64,000 bases of DNA from NCBI GenBank assembly GCA_965263485.1, contig CBDHHO010000003.1, forward strand, positions 1 to 64,000. Direction: 5' to 3'. This stretch comes from Haliotispira sp965263485 (GTDB lineage Bacteria; Spirochaetota; Spirochaetia; SP-2023). This document shows positions 6,641-15,804 of the stretch, piece by piece. A program made the translations under genes and the position numbers. Below the pieces are notes generated by a model. That model did no database searches, was not told the origin of the DNA, and worked only from the letters and a program-made list of their open reading frames with translations. The stretch's first letter is position 1. Each line of letters starts with the position of its first letter.

Positions 6641-8979
6641 AGTTTTATCCCATATTCAACCTGTATTTGGGCTTGGTGTTCTCCCAGTTGCGGCGCACCG
6701 AGGCTGCTGTAAAAAAACTTGCCGTCGATGCGAATGGGACAGCGAGTGGTCTTGTAACGTATCTTGTTGCCGCATTGGACTTCTTGTTCCATCTGCAACA
6801 CCGAGTAGGCTTCCGATTGAAAGAGCTCCTTCCAGCGGAGCACGGGGGCACACCAGATGTCTGCGGGTTCCAGCACGCTGAGCCATTTTTCGGTGCTGCG
6901 CAGCAAGAGATGCTTTGCCAGGATAGTCTTAATTTCATTGCGGGCGGAAAACCACTGTGCGGGGACGCGGTAATCGAGCAGTGCCGGGCAGTTCAGCAGC
7001 TCTCCCAATTGTACCACACTGCCCATCGCTAGGGCGAGGTGGCCGTCCTTAGTGGCGTAGATGCCATAAGGCGCCCCCAGATAGGCGTGGGCGTTATTCG
7101 ATTCCGTGCGCTCCGGCTCAGCGCCCCCGTCCTGGAAGTGAAAGGTCAGAGGCTCCAATTGCAAATCGAGTGCCGCTTCGAGCAGACTGGCCTCAAGCAG
7201 GGTGCTTTTTTCTTCCTTTGACGAGAACTTTCCAGCCAGCGCAGCCAGGATTCCCTGGGCCAGCTGTGCCCCGGAGAGCATGTCGACAATCGCCAGTCCC
7301 ATAGGGACGGGCCCATTTTTGTTGCCGCTGAGCCAGGTCAGGCCGCTGAGGGCCTGTACCAGCAGGTCTTGACCGGGATCGGCACTCCAAGAGCCCTCTG
7401 TGCCGTAGCCGGAGATGGCCCCATAAATAATTTTCGGATTCTTCTGCCGTACCTGCTCATAGCCGAGCCCCAGCCGTTCCATGACTCCCGGGCGGAAATT
7501 GTGGATCAGGACGTCGCAGTCTGGCAGCAATTCTCCGATGCTCTGCAGGCCCTGCTCTGACTTCAGATCGATTGCAATGCTGTACTTATTGCGATTGATT
7601 ACCTGAAAAAACGTGGAAACTCCTCCCAGATCGTCTTCTGAGGCATAGAGTTGGCGGGACAGGTCCCCCGTTTCCGGTCGCTCGACTTTGATCACCTTTG
7701 CCCCCAGGTCAGCGAGGCGCAGGCTGGCCGAAGGGCCGGACAGGAATTGGGAGAAATCCAGCACTGTAATACTTTCAAGCGGTTTTTGGGGTTCTGATGC
7801 AGGAGGTCTGGAGGGAGGACTCAGCTTCTCTGTTTCATGTTCTACATCTATGGCTTCGTTGCCGCTACCCAGTACCGGAGCCGCCGTTGGGTTGTAGAGA
7901 CGCCTTCCGTCAATGCGGATCGGACATCGAAGCGTTTTGACCTTGCTCTCAATCCCGCTATCGGGGCGTTCCACTTCCTGCTCCATCTGCAAAACGCGGT
8001 AGGCTGGGTCCCCGAGGAGCCGCTTATAATTATAGACATCCGAGCACCAGTACTTTCCTTTCAGAATTTCGAGCCAGGCCGCAGTGGTCTTGTGGCGCAG
8101 CTGTTTTGCAATGGTCTCTTTGATCGCGTCACGTTTGGAAAAGTCGTTGCTCTCCTCGCTGTATTTCTGAATTTCAGGGCATTGCAGCAGGTCCGCGAGC
8201 CTTGCCAACGAGCCCATCGCCAGCGCAATGTGGCCGTCTTTGGTGGGGTAGATGCCGTATGGCGCATCGAGGTAGGCGTGGGCATTGAGGACTGCGCTCC
8301 GCTCGGGGTCTTTGCCGCCATGATTATAGTAGATGGAGAGCACTTCAAACTGGAAGTCGAGTAGGGACTCCAGCAGACTCACTTGCACCAGCGCGCCTGC
8401 GCCCGTCCTGTTGCGCCGGACGAGGGCCGCCAGAATTCCCTGCGCCAGGTGGGTGCCGCAGAGCATATCTCCCACGGCAAGCCCCATCGGTGTGGGCGGG
8501 TCCCCGGCGGAGCCGGTAAGCCAAGTGAGCCCGGAGACTGCCTGCGCCAGTAAGTCCTGTCCCGGCTTGTGCCGCCAGGGGCCTTCTGCTGTGTAGCCAC
8601 TGACCTGTGCGTAGATGAGATCCGGCTTGATCTTCTTTGCCGCAGTGTAGTCCAGGCCAAGCTTCTCCATCACGCCCGGACGAAAGTTGTGTGTGAGGAT
8701 GTCGGCTCTGGCAATCAGCTCTTTGACCCGCTCCAAGTCTTCCGGGTTTTTCAGATCAGCAGCATAGGATTCTTTGTTACGGTTGACGGCGTGGAAAACC
8801 AGGCTGTCTCCATCGGCAAAGAGGTTTTTGGGAGCCAGTTGGCGGCAGGCATCGCCCCCTTTGGGTCGTTCAATCTTAATCACCCGCGCCCCTAGGTCGG
8901 CGAGCCGCAGGCCGCAGTACGGCCCTGCGAGGTACTGGCTGAATTCCAGTACGGTAATGCCGGCCAGAGGCAGCCTCAC
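6637..8979 (-). CDS. Double-domain class III (CaiB/BaiF) CoA-transferase
   Basis: 780 residues made of two full CaiB/BaiF domains in tandem (~1-380 and ~400-780); the usual protein has one domain of about 400. Both halves have the N-terminal signature (VLEFSQYLAGP / VLDFSQFLSGP), the HNFRPGVME motif, and the catalytic aspartate that forms the acyl anhydride (D171 in GLAVGDML, D566 in GLAIVDML). The enzyme moves CoA between carboxylic acids. It starts at GTG overlapping the preceding stop, and dctQ overlaps its own stop. Encoding it inside a TRAP operon suggests that the imported acid is activated to its CoA thioester at once. The enzyme normally works as an interlocked dimer, which the fusion may mimic. 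Confidence 0.88.
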   Translation of the reverse strand: MRLPLAGITVLEFSQYLAGPYCGLRLADLGARVIKIERPKGGDACRQLAPKNLFADGDSLVFHAVNRNKESYAADLKNPEDLERVKELIARADILTHNFRPGVMEKLGLDYTAAKKIKPDLIYAQVSGYTAEGPWRHKPGQDLLAQAVSGLTWLTGSAGDPPTPMGLAVGDMLCGTHLAQGILAALVRRNRTGAGALVQVSLLESLLDFQFEVLSIYYNHGGKDPERSAVLNAHAYLDAPYGIYPTKDGHIALAMGSLARLADLLQCPEIQKYSEESNDFSKRDAIKETIAKQLRHKTTAAWLEILKGKYWCSDVYNYKRLLGDPAYRVLQMEQEVERPDSGIESKVKTLRCPIRIDGRRLYNPTAAPVLGSGNEAIDVEHETEKLSPPSRPPASEPQKPLESITVLDFSQFLSGPSASLRLADLGAKVIKVERPETGDLSRQLYASEDDLGGVSTFFQVINRNKYSIAIDLKSEQGLQSIGELLPDCDVLIHNFRPGVMERLGLGYEQVRQKNPKIIYGAISGYGTEGSWSADPGQDLLVQALSGLTWLSGNKNGPVPMGLAIVDMLSGAQLAQGILAALAGKFSSKEEKSTLLEASLLEAALDLQLEPLTFHFQDGGAEPERTESNNAHAYLGAPYGIYATKDGHLALAMGSVVQLGELLNCPALLDYRVPAQWFSARNEIKTILAKHLLLRSTEKWLSVLEPADIWCAPVLRWKELFQSEAYSVLQMEQEVQCGNKIRYKTTRCPIRIDGKFFYSSLGAPQLGEHQAQIQVEYGIKL

Positions 8980-10127
8980 GAAGAGGCCTCTACCGAGCTG
9001 CGGTAGAGCTTATTCAGCTCCGCAAGCACCGTTTTCGCCTCGCCGCCTTCAGAGAGGAACTTGTGGATAGGCTCCCCCGCTGTGTCCTGGAATTCGAGGT
9101 AGCGTTTGTAACGGGGGCGGACAAAGGCTCGGTCCAGAGTGGGCAGAGTAACCTGGAAAAAGTTCTGGCAAGTGGCATTGATTTCTTCATCCAGCCAGAT
9201 GCTGCGGTGTCCCGGCTGGGCCCCTGCGGGGTATGCAAGGCACTTCTGGGTCTGCGGGGACGCAGCATACATCACATAGGCCGCTGCCGCTTCGGGGTGG
9301 GGGCTGTGGGCGGAAATGGCCAGTCCGGTGCCGCCAAGCATAGTCGCTCCCGGGCGCCCTTTCTCCATGCCGATCACATCGCCAAACTGCAGCTGCCGCT
9401 CTGCGAAGCCGGGGCGGGAATAGTTGACGTAGCCGTAAGTATAAGGACAGTAGGCAAAATCGTCCGTCGTCGACATGTGTTCCAGTGTGAGGATCGGATT
9501 TTTGGCCAAAAACTCGGAAGGGATCCGGTCGCTCAGTTGCTTCAGGCGTTCCAGTGCTTGAAGTCCAGCACTTTCATGCGCCACTTCTTCATCGTTTGGG
9601 AAAATCTCTTCTCCCGCGGCCCGGAGCAGGTTCAGGAAATTGCCGTAAACATCCAGCGGTATCGAGGGGCAGCACACCAATCCCTTTTCCGCCAGGGCAA
9701 TCAATTCGTCGAAGCTTTCCGGGACCGCCTCGTTGTGCCTGTCCAGCAAATCCTTGCGGAAGGCACTCACCGGACAGGCGGCATCGATGGCCAAAGCCCA
9801 CTGACTGCCGTCAAAGCGATAGCTCTCGTGGGATTTGCCGACAGAGTTTGCCGCCTGTTCCTCCAGAAAAGTGGCGGGCAGCCATTGTTCCAACGGCTGC
9901 AAAATTTTGTGGGCAGCCGCAAAACCAGCCCAGGGGTGGTCGATGACCAGTAGATCATAGGATTTCGCCAAGCCGTCGATCGGCTTGTCCGCAAACTCCT
10001 GCAGGGATCGCTTTTCCCAGGTAATTTGAATGTCCGGGTTGCGTTCTCCAAAGCGCTGAGCCGTGGCCACCACTGGCGTAAAGCCCCGGGAATGATTCCA
10101 AGTCATTCCCCTGAGTGTAATATTCAT
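8976..10127 (-). CDS. Binding-protein-like protein without signal peptide
   Basis: 383 residues from ATG 10127, behind AAAGGAT. The frame extends upstream into dctP, but that part reads as out-of-frame shadow. It has the fold pattern of family 1 sugar-type solute-binding proteins: LRGMTWNHSRGFTPVVATAQRFGERNP, DLLVIDHPWAGFA, and late GGTGLAISAHSPHPEAAAAYVMYAAS. The N-terminus lacks a hydrophobic signal segment, so a cytoplasmic location is likely unless export is unusual. The stop overlaps the CoA-transferase start by 4 bases. A cytosolic role such as ligand sensing or binding beside the CoA-transferase is possible but unproven. Confidence 0.65.
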   Translation of the reverse strand: MNITLRGMTWNHSRGFTPVVATAQRFGERNPDIQITWEKRSLQEFADKPIDGLAKSYDLLVIDHPWAGFAAAHKILQPLEQWLPATFLEEQAANSVGKSHESYRFDGSQWALAIDAACPVSAFRKDLLDRHNEAVPESFDELIALAEKGLVCCPSIPLDVYGNFLNLLRAAGEEIFPNDEEVAHESAGLQALERLKQLSDRIPSEFLAKNPILTLEHMSTTDDFAYCPYTYGYVNYSRPGFAERQLQFGDVIGMEKGRPGATMLGGTGLAISAHSPHPEAAAAYVMYAASPQTQKCLAYPAGAQPGHRSIWLDEEINATCQNFFQVTLPTLDRAFVRPRYKRYLEFQDTAGEPIHKFLSEGGEAKTVLAELNKLYRSSVEASS

Positions 10128-10290
10128 AATAAACGATCCTTTCCGGGGCTCCTTGGAATCTGTTCGGTATTGAGGGTGTTCTCCAAGCAATAAGTTGGGC
10201 CTGCTGAAACCATGCCTTGCAGGTTTGTTATGCTTCATTTCCATCGCTTTGTGAACACTCTCCGGATTTTCAGGTTTCCTCCCTGCAGAA

Positions 10291-11289
10291 CTACTGATTG
10301 CGGAATTCTGCCAGCAGACCTTTGCCCCAGCGCTGTTCCAGCTGCCGATGAAGAACCTGGGCCTGCTGCTGCAAGGTTTCGTAGTCTGCAACTTCGGTAA
10401 TCGTCATGCCTTTAAGTTGCAATTGCCGGAAGTACTCATCTTCCTTTTCAAAGGCCATTTGAGTGATCTGGTCGGCCATTTCCTTCCCGGAATCCACTAA
10501 TACTTGCTGATATTCAGCAGGCAGCTTGCCGAAGATTTTGTCACTGATATATAGGGTATTTAGACCAATAATATGAGCTGTCTTGGCCAGATATTTTTGT
10601 ACTTCGTAGAGTTTGTTGGTGACAATGGTCGCAGCAGAGCCTTCCATACCATCAATCACGCCCTGCTGTAAGGACAGGTATACCTCCGGAAAGGCCATCG
10701 GCGTGGGCCGTGCTCCAATGGTCTGCAATGTTTTTACATAGGCTTCCTGGTCGGGCACCCGGATTTTCAAGCCCTGGATATTCGCGGAAGCTCTAATGGG
10801 AACTTCACTGGTGGTCACATGTCGGGTGCCGAAGTAAAATACTCCCAGTACTTTTACGCCGAGTTTTTGTTCCATTTCGCGATATAGTCGACCACTTACG
10901 GAACCCTTTACCATACGCATCAAGTCTTCCCGGTTTTGGGCAACAAATGGCGCATCAAAGATTAGGAAAGGGGCATACTGCTTGGCCGGCTCGCCAAAAC
11001 CGAGTGTCGCGAAAGCCAAAGTCCCCAAAGCTATGGCATCAAACATGTCTTTTTCATTTCCCAGTTGGGACGACGGGAAAATGCTGATTTTTACCTTTCC
11101 ATTTGTTCCTTCACCGACAAGTTTTGTGAATAACTGTGCTCCTACTTCATTGGGATGCCCTGTTGGAAGCAGCATCCCTAGTTTTAATTCATAAGTTTTA
11201 TCAGATGATTCTGATGATCCTTGCCCACGGGCAAATATTCCGGTGAGAGCGAAACTCATCACGAGCATAATGAGAAGTGTTTTCTTCAT
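10291..11289 (-). CDS. dctP: TRAP transporter substrate-binding protein (DctP type)
   Basis: 332 residues from ATG 11289, with AGGAG 7 bases upstream. The N-terminal signal peptide is MKKTLLIMLVMSFALTGIFARG, so the protein is exported. DctP hallmarks include LGMLLPTGHPNEVGAQLF, IFPSSQLGNEKDMFDAI, and the ligand-contact region GLKIRVPDQEAYVKTLQTIGARPTPMAFPEVYLSLQQGVIDGMEG. It delivers a carboxylate-like ligand to DctQM. It is the first gene of the operon; 163 bases separate it from the next gene. A close relative is encoded at 12448-13440. Confidence 0.92.
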   Translation of the reverse strand: MKKTLLIMLVMSFALTGIFARGQGSSESSDKTYELKLGMLLPTGHPNEVGAQLFTKLVGEGTNGKVKISIFPSSQLGNEKDMFDAIALGTLAFATLGFGEPAKQYAPFLIFDAPFVAQNREDLMRMVKGSVSGRLYREMEQKLGVKVLGVFYFGTRHVTTSEVPIRASANIQGLKIRVPDQEAYVKTLQTIGARPTPMAFPEVYLSLQQGVIDGMEGSAATIVTNKLYEVQKYLAKTAHIIGLNTLYISDKIFGKLPAEYQQVLVDSGKEMADQITQMAFEKEDEYFRQLQLKGMTITEVADYETLQQQAQVLHRQLEQRWGKGLLAEFRNQ

Positions 11290-11394
11290 GGATTTCTCCT
11301 GCAGAAATATGTCCAATGATTGTCAAAACAAGATTGACGGACAAATTCTCTGTCTTTTCCAAGTATATATACCTTTACAGTCGTTGAGTTTTCA

Positions 11395-11410
11395 TTTTTT
11401 AGAGGTTCCC
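11395..11410 (-). repeat. Lone MITE end upstream of dctP
   Basis: TTTTTTAGAGGTTCCC is a right-type end of the GGGNNCCTCTAAAAAT family. It is followed directly by TTTA and then by a complete MITE, so two ends sit back to back. It lies between the dctP start and the crotonase gene and may mark where the TRAP operon block was joined. Confidence 0.65.
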
Positions 11411-11414
11411 TTTA

Positions 11415-11578
11415 GGGTACCTCTAAAAATTCGCTTTCGATGCTGAATCAGCGAGATTTTGCCGATGGCGAGGAAGTGAAGCCGAAGCATACTTTGTTGT
11501 ATGGTAAGGTTTTGCTGACGAAGCTATTCGGCAACAAGATCGCGATTCAGCGCGGAATTGGAATTTTTAGAGGTGCCC
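11415..11578 (+). mobile_element. MITE, subfamily A, with TTTA target duplication
   Basis: 164 bp bounded by GGGTACCTCTAAAAAT and ATTTTTAGAGGTGCCC, flanked on both sides by TTTA (11411-11414 and 11579-11582). An open frame of 47 codons (11440-11583, plus strand) spans it and ends IGIFRGAL. The right end also encodes, on the minus strand, the last residues and stop of the crotonase gene. The copy at 42434-42597 is nearly identical in the other orientation. Confidence 0.8.
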
Positions 11579-12283
11579 TTTAGATTTATTTAAAGCAAAA
11601 CATAATGACATCAGTTCATTTTCTATCTGCAAGCCTGACTGGATATTGCCCCAGGATGATCTGATAGCAGATTTTACGGACTGGGTTGCAATCGGTGAGT
11701 ACGACGCAATCTGAGTGGCCAGTTCCAAGGCCCGCTCTACTTCTTTTCCCGTCTCGACCAACTCTTCGACCAGGCCTATGCGCAGAGCTTCTTCCGCTGG
11801 GATTCTGTCGCCCGTCAGAAGCAAACGCATCGCCTGTCCATAACCAATCAAACGCGGCAAAAATTGGGAAGCTCCACTGGCTCCCACCCATCCTAGGGTA
11901 ACTTCGGGAGCGGCGAATACAGCATTTTCAGAGGCGATGCGAATGTCTGCGGCAAGGGCCAGTTCCAGACCTCCACCCAATGCCCAGCCTTGAACCGCGG
12001 CAATAACCGGTTGGCGCACGCTTCTGATTTGTGTGGCATAGTCAATTCTATTGCGCCAGTCCCAGGGGTTTTTGTATTCTTCCAGGGCGTGGAGGTCCGT
12101 TCCGGCACAAAAGGCCTTGTCTCCCGCTCCGTACAAGAAGACTGCGTGTATGTTTTGGTCAGAATTTATATCAGCACAAAGGTCCCGGAATTCAGAGAAC
12201 ATTTGCGGTGTTAAGGCATTATGCTTTTCTGGTCGATTTATAACCATTTTTGCTATGTGTTCTTTCTTTTCTAAAACGATCAT
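11567..12283 (-). CDS. Enoyl-CoA hydratase/isomerase (crotonase family)
   Basis: 238 residues, slightly short for the family (about 255-260). The oxyanion-hole segment AFCAGTDLHAL and the core GWALGGGLELALAADIRIA are clear. Both glutamates that match Glu144 and Glu164 of rat enoyl-CoA hydratase are present (GGGLE and APEVTLGWVG), so water addition across a CoA-linked double bond is likely. The final residues KGHL and the stop come from the end of the MITE at 11415-11578, so the native C-terminus may have been cut. It lies between two TRAP modules and would act on the CoA ester made by the neighbouring CoA-transferase. The pairing recalls CaiB/CaiD of carnitine metabolism. Confidence 0.85.
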   Translation of the reverse strand: MIVLEKKEHIAKMVINRPEKHNALTPQMFSEFRDLCADINSDQNIHAVFLYGAGDKAFCAGTDLHALEEYKNPWDWRNRIDYATQIRSVRQPVIAAVQGWALGGGLELALAADIRIASENAVFAAPEVTLGWVGASGASQFLPRLIGYGQAMRLLLTGDRIPAEEALRIGLVEELVETGKEVERALELATQIASYSPIATQSVKSAIRSSWGNIQSGLQIENELMSLCFALNKSKGHL

Positions 12284-12447
12284 GTCTTCTTCTCTTGCAG
12301 CGTTTCAGCAAGTTTTACAGAATGGTGTCTCCGCTCGGTTAAACGTTGTATCCAATAGGGCGTAGCAGATTCTTGGTATATAACTTGACGGAGGCAAAAT
12401 CATCACTCACTGAAGAGAATGCCATTCGTTGTTTCTCCGTGGTTTCC

Positions 12448-13440
12448 TTACGGTACGGCCTGGAATTTTTCCAGTAGATCTGCTCCCCAAGCCCCGCCGT
12501 ATTGCCGATGCAGTTCCTTCGCCTTCTGCATAAACTCCTTGCGATTCACCATATCAATAATCTTGACCCCGTTGTCTGCAATGCTCTGAAGATACTGGTC
12601 TTCCTGCTCAAAAGCCTTTTGAGTGATCCAGTCCGCAGCCTCTGCGCCACTCCTCAGCACAGTCTGACGCCACTCTTGCGGTAAGCTGTCCAGAAATCTG
12701 TCACTGACGTAGATGGCGTTCAAACCAATAATATGGCCTGTCTTGTTCAGGTACTTCTGCACTTCATAGAACTTGTTGGCCGCGATGGTGGCCGGCGGGT
12801 TTTCCTGCCCGTCTATTACGCCTTGCTGTAAGGCCAGATACACTTCGGGAAAGGCCATGGGGGTAGGCGTCGCCCCCATATTTTTGAGAGTCGCAACATA
12901 CATTTCCTGGTCGGGCACCCGGATTTTCAGACCAATCATGTCGACAAGGCCTCGCACTGCCTTATTGGAAGTTGTCAGGTGACGAGTGCCGTAATAAACA
13001 CTGCCCAAGCCCAAAATGCCCGTCTGCTGGTGCATTTGCTCAAAAAGGCCTGCCACGATAGTACTCTTCATAATTCGCATGATATGTTCGCGGTCTTTGG
13101 CAATATAAGGTGCGTCAAAGACCAAAAACGGAGCAAACTGCTTTGCGGGTTCGCCAAAACCCAGGATGGCAAACTCCAGTGATCCCAGCACCAAGGCATC
13201 AAACATATCTTTCTCATTGCCTAATTGTGAAGAGGGAAAGACGCTGAGCTGAATTTGATTGCCGGTTTTCTCCTTTAACAATTCGGCCAGTTTTTCCGCA
13301 CCCAGAGTGTTGGGGTGCCCGGACGGGTGCAGCAGGCCGAGTTTTACCTGGTAGATTTTCTCTTTTCCGCTGTTGCCTCTGGCAAAAAGTCCATAACTCA
13401 ATGTGCTGATGAGCAGAAAAATAAGGACCGCTTTTTTCAT
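12448..13440 (-). CDS. dctP: Second TRAP substrate-binding protein (DctP type)
   Basis: 330 residues from ATG 13440, with AGAGGGG upstream. The signal peptide MKKAVLIFLLISTLSYGLFARG matches the style of the first DctP. Shared blocks are LHPSGHPNTLGAEKLAELL, VFPSSQLGNEKDMFDALVLG and GLKIRVPDQEMYV, then PTPMAFPEVYLALQQGVIDGQEN. The two proteins look like paralogues and may bring related ligands to the single DctQM pair found here. It is transcribed in the same direction as the crotonase gene, 164 bases upstream of it, so a crotonase-binding protein unit is plausible. Confidence 0.9.
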   Translation of the reverse strand: MKKAVLIFLLISTLSYGLFARGNSGKEKIYQVKLGLLHPSGHPNTLGAEKLAELLKEKTGNQIQLSVFPSSQLGNEKDMFDALVLGSLEFAILGFGEPAKQFAPFLVFDAPYIAKDREHIMRIMKSTIVAGLFEQMHQQTGILGLGSVYYGTRHLTTSNKAVRGLVDMIGLKIRVPDQEMYVATLKNMGATPTPMAFPEVYLALQQGVIDGQENPPATIAANKFYEVQKYLNKTGHIIGLNAIYVSDRFLDSLPQEWRQTVLRSGAEAADWITQKAFEQEDQYLQSIADNGVKIIDMVNRKEFMQKAKELHRQYGGAWGADLLEKFQAVP

Positions 13441-13539
13441 GGAATATACCCCTCTTATTCGTATATACGTCAATAATATTTAAATACGATTTTAGCACGG
13501 TTTTTTTCTGCTGTCAAGAATTTTTTACAAAATTTTAGG

Positions 13540-13770
13540 GGGAACTTCTGAAAATCGTATCGCTTCGTGAGAATTGTACAATCACTCTGCTTCTACTTTG
13601 TCTTTGCTGGCGATTGTACCGCGTTTTGATGCTGAGCGGATGAGATTTTGCCGAGTGCGAGGAAGTGAAGCTGAGGTATAATTTGTTGTATAGTAAGTCT
13701 TTAATGATGAAGCGATTTGGCAACAAGATCGCCGCTCAGCGCAAAATTGGAATTTTTAGAGGTTCCCGAT
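13540..13770 (+). mobile_element. Degenerate MITE, subfamily A
   Basis: About 230 bp from GGGAACTTCTGAAAAT to AATTTTTAGAGGTTCCC. The interior aligns with subfamily A (same GATGAGATTTTGCCGAG and GGCAACAAGATCGC blocks) but has drifted, its 47-codon frame contains a stop, and no target duplication is seen. A further end-like motif, TTTCTAGAGGTCCC, follows at 13776-13789. It looks older than the clean copies. The upstream part of the helicase frame runs through it, which is why the annotated helicase start lies downstream. Confidence 0.6.
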
Positions 13771-13863
13771 ACCCTTTCTAGAGGTCCCTCAAGTGACCAG
13801 CTGTTACCAGCTTTGCAATTGCATTGCCAAACCCTGAACGGGACGCTACAATTACCCGTTACC

Positions 13864-15762
13864 ATGTATGACAAACCCGTAATAATTCAAGGGCCTAGCA
13901 CACTGCTGTTGGACCTGCACCACCCCGAAAGCAGACAAGCCCGCGACTTATTACTGCTGTTTTGCGAGCTCGAAAAATCACCCGAACATATTCACACCTA
14001 TCAATTGACCTCCCTCTCGTTGTGGAATGCGGCTTCAATCGGTTTGAGCAGTACAGACGTCATTGCGCACCTGCGGCAGATCAGCCGCCACGAGGTACCT
14101 GAAAACATTATCCGACAAGTAAAAGAAATCATGGGCCGCTACGGCCAGCTTCGCCTCGAAGAATTAGATGTAGAAAGCAAGGCAAACACAGTAGCTTCAT
14201 CAGATACTGAAGAAAATGCAGGAGCCTCAAAAGAGGAAGAGCTCTCAACAACCTGTGGTCAGCTGCGCCTGAGCGTTCAGAGCCAGCTCATCTGGCTGGA
14301 ATTGCAACGCAACCGCCGCCTGGCCAGATACCTGATTCCCGAAGAAAACGAACGCAGTTTCCTGATTGCCGCCTTGGATCGGGGCATCGTCAAAGTAGAA
14401 CTGATTCGCCAAGGATTTCCCGTAATTGATCTGGCACCCATTTGTGAAGGCGCACCGCTCTCTTTAGCCCTGCGCCGGCAGACTCTGGGCGGCAAGGAAT
14501 TCCAGGTGCGCCACTATCAGGAAAACGCGCTTGCAGCACTGTTGGGAGAACGGGGGCCGGGCAACGGCTTTGGTTCGATTGTGCTGCCCTGCGGTGCGGG
14601 CAAAACCGTGGTCGGAATCATGGCCATGGAAGCCCTGCAAACTGAAACTCTGATCCTGACCCCCAATGTAACGGCCCTGCATCAGTGGATGAGTGAATTA
14701 CTGGACAAAACCGACCTCCGGCGCGAACAGCTGGCTGAATACAGCGGGGAGCACAAGAACATCGGCCCGGTGACCTTGGCCACCTACCAGATTTTGACCT
14801 GGCACTCTCGCGAAACCGATACCCATCCCCACTTTGATCTGTTCCGCAAGCGGCAGTGGGGCCTGGTGATCTACGATGAAGTACACATGCTGCCTGCACC
14901 CGTGTTTCGCATTGTGGCCGAAATCCAGAGCGTGCGACGCTTGGGGCTGACTGCGACCTTGGTGCGCGAAGACGGAGAAGAGGACGCAGTGTTTTCACTG
15001 GTCGGGCCCAAGCGCTATGATGTGCCTTGGAAGGAGCTGGAGCGCGACGGCTGGATCGCCACGGCCAACTGTTGCGAACTTCGTATTGAGCTGCCCCAGA
15101 CTCAGATTCTGGAATATGCCGTGGCCGAACCCCGGCGCAAAATCAGCATCGCCGCACAGAATATTCTAAAGGAAGAAGTTGCCGCCGACTTGGTTGAGAA
15201 CCACCGTAGGGACAAGATTTTGCTTATCGGGCAATATATCAAACAATTGGAGGCCCTCAGCGAGCGCTTTGGTGCTCCGTTGATTACCGGAAAGACCTCC
15301 AATAAGCGGCGTGAAAAGCTGTACCAGCAATTGCGTGATGGTACCATCCGTATGTTGATTGTCTCAAAAGTGGCCAATTTTGCCATTGACCTGCCGGATG
15401 TCAATGTCGCCATTCAGGTTTCCGGTTCGTTTGGTTCGCGCCAGGAGGAGGCTCAGCGCCTGGGTCGAATTCTGCGTCCCAAAGAGCAGGATGCCCACTT
15501 TTACAGTATTATTTCACGTTACACGGTGGAAGAAGAGTTTTCCGGCAACCGCCAGAAGTTTCTGATTGAGCAGGGCTATAAATACCAAATCACTATCTGT
15601 GATGCCAAAGACTATCCACTGAGCCCCGAACGCGAGAAGGCTCTGCACAAAGCAGTCCGCGATAGCTATAACAAGCGCAGCAGCTCTGAACCGAATGCTC
15701 TGGACGAGTTGTATGCTGAGGGGAATAGCATCCCTGAAACGGCCGGACAACAAGAGAAATAA
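13864..15762 (+). CDS. XPB/Rad25-type ATP-dependent DNA helicase
   Basis: 632 residues from ATG 13864 (MYDKPVIIQGPSTLLLDLHHPE). The frame is open up to 13717, but that segment is MITE DNA, so it was left out; the true start remains uncertain. Helicase motifs: I LPCGAGKTVVG (~residue 237), II IYDEVHMLPA (~336), III LGLTATLVREDG, VI EEAQRLGRILRPKEQ (~528). Bacterial XPB proteins occur in spirochaetes and actinobacteria and are 3'-5' helicases linked to nucleotide excision repair. The next gene encodes a helicase-C-type partner, an arrangement also known for the mycobacterial homologue. Confidence 0.9.
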   Translation: MYDKPVIIQGPSTLLLDLHHPESRQARDLLLLFCELEKSPEHIHTYQLTSLSLWNAASIGLSSTDVIAHLRQISRHEVPENIIRQVKEIMGRYGQLRLEELDVESKANTVASSDTEENAGASKEEELSTTCGQLRLSVQSQLIWLELQRNRRLARYLIPEENERSFLIAALDRGIVKVELIRQGFPVIDLAPICEGAPLSLALRRQTLGGKEFQVRHYQENALAALLGERGPGNGFGSIVLPCGAGKTVVGIMAMEALQTETLILTPNVTALHQWMSELLDKTDLRREQLAEYSGEHKNIGPVTLATYQILTWHSRETDTHPHFDLFRKRQWGLVIYDEVHMLPAPVFRIVAEIQSVRRLGLTATLVREDGEEDAVFSLVGPKRYDVPWKELERDGWIATANCCELRIELPQTQILEYAVAEPRRKISIAAQNILKEEVAADLVENHRRDKILLIGQYIKQLEALSERFGAPLITGKTSNKRREKLYQQLRDGTIRMLIVSKVANFAIDLPDVNVAIQVSGSFGSRQEEAQRLGRILRPKEQDAHFYSIISRYTVEEEFSGNRQKFLIEQGYKYQITICDAKDYPLSPEREKALHKAVRDSYNKRSSSEPNALDELYAEGNSIPETAGQQEK

Positions 15763-15775
15763 CGAGAGAAATAAA

Positions 15776-15791
15776 GGGGACCTCTAAAGGT
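15776..15791 (+). repeat. Lone MITE-like end between helicase and partner gene
   Basis: GGGGACCTCTAAAGGT, left flank TAAA, matches the family end except for the last bases. No partner end is nearby. It occupies the 42-base gap between two genes that otherwise would be an operon. Confidence 0.5.
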
Positions 15792-15804
15792 TCTCCAGAG
15801 AGTT

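Noticed and set aside
10128..10391. N-terminal extension of the binding-protein-like gene
   Set aside because: The extra 88 codons overlap the dctP end in another frame and read as shadow; ATG 10127 with AAAGGAT is a better start.
4872..11410. TRAP operon as a composite transposon bounded by facing MITE ends
   Set aside because: The ends face correctly, but the flanks are TAAA and TTTA and do not match, and no transposase is inside. A seam or recombination between two elements explains it as well.
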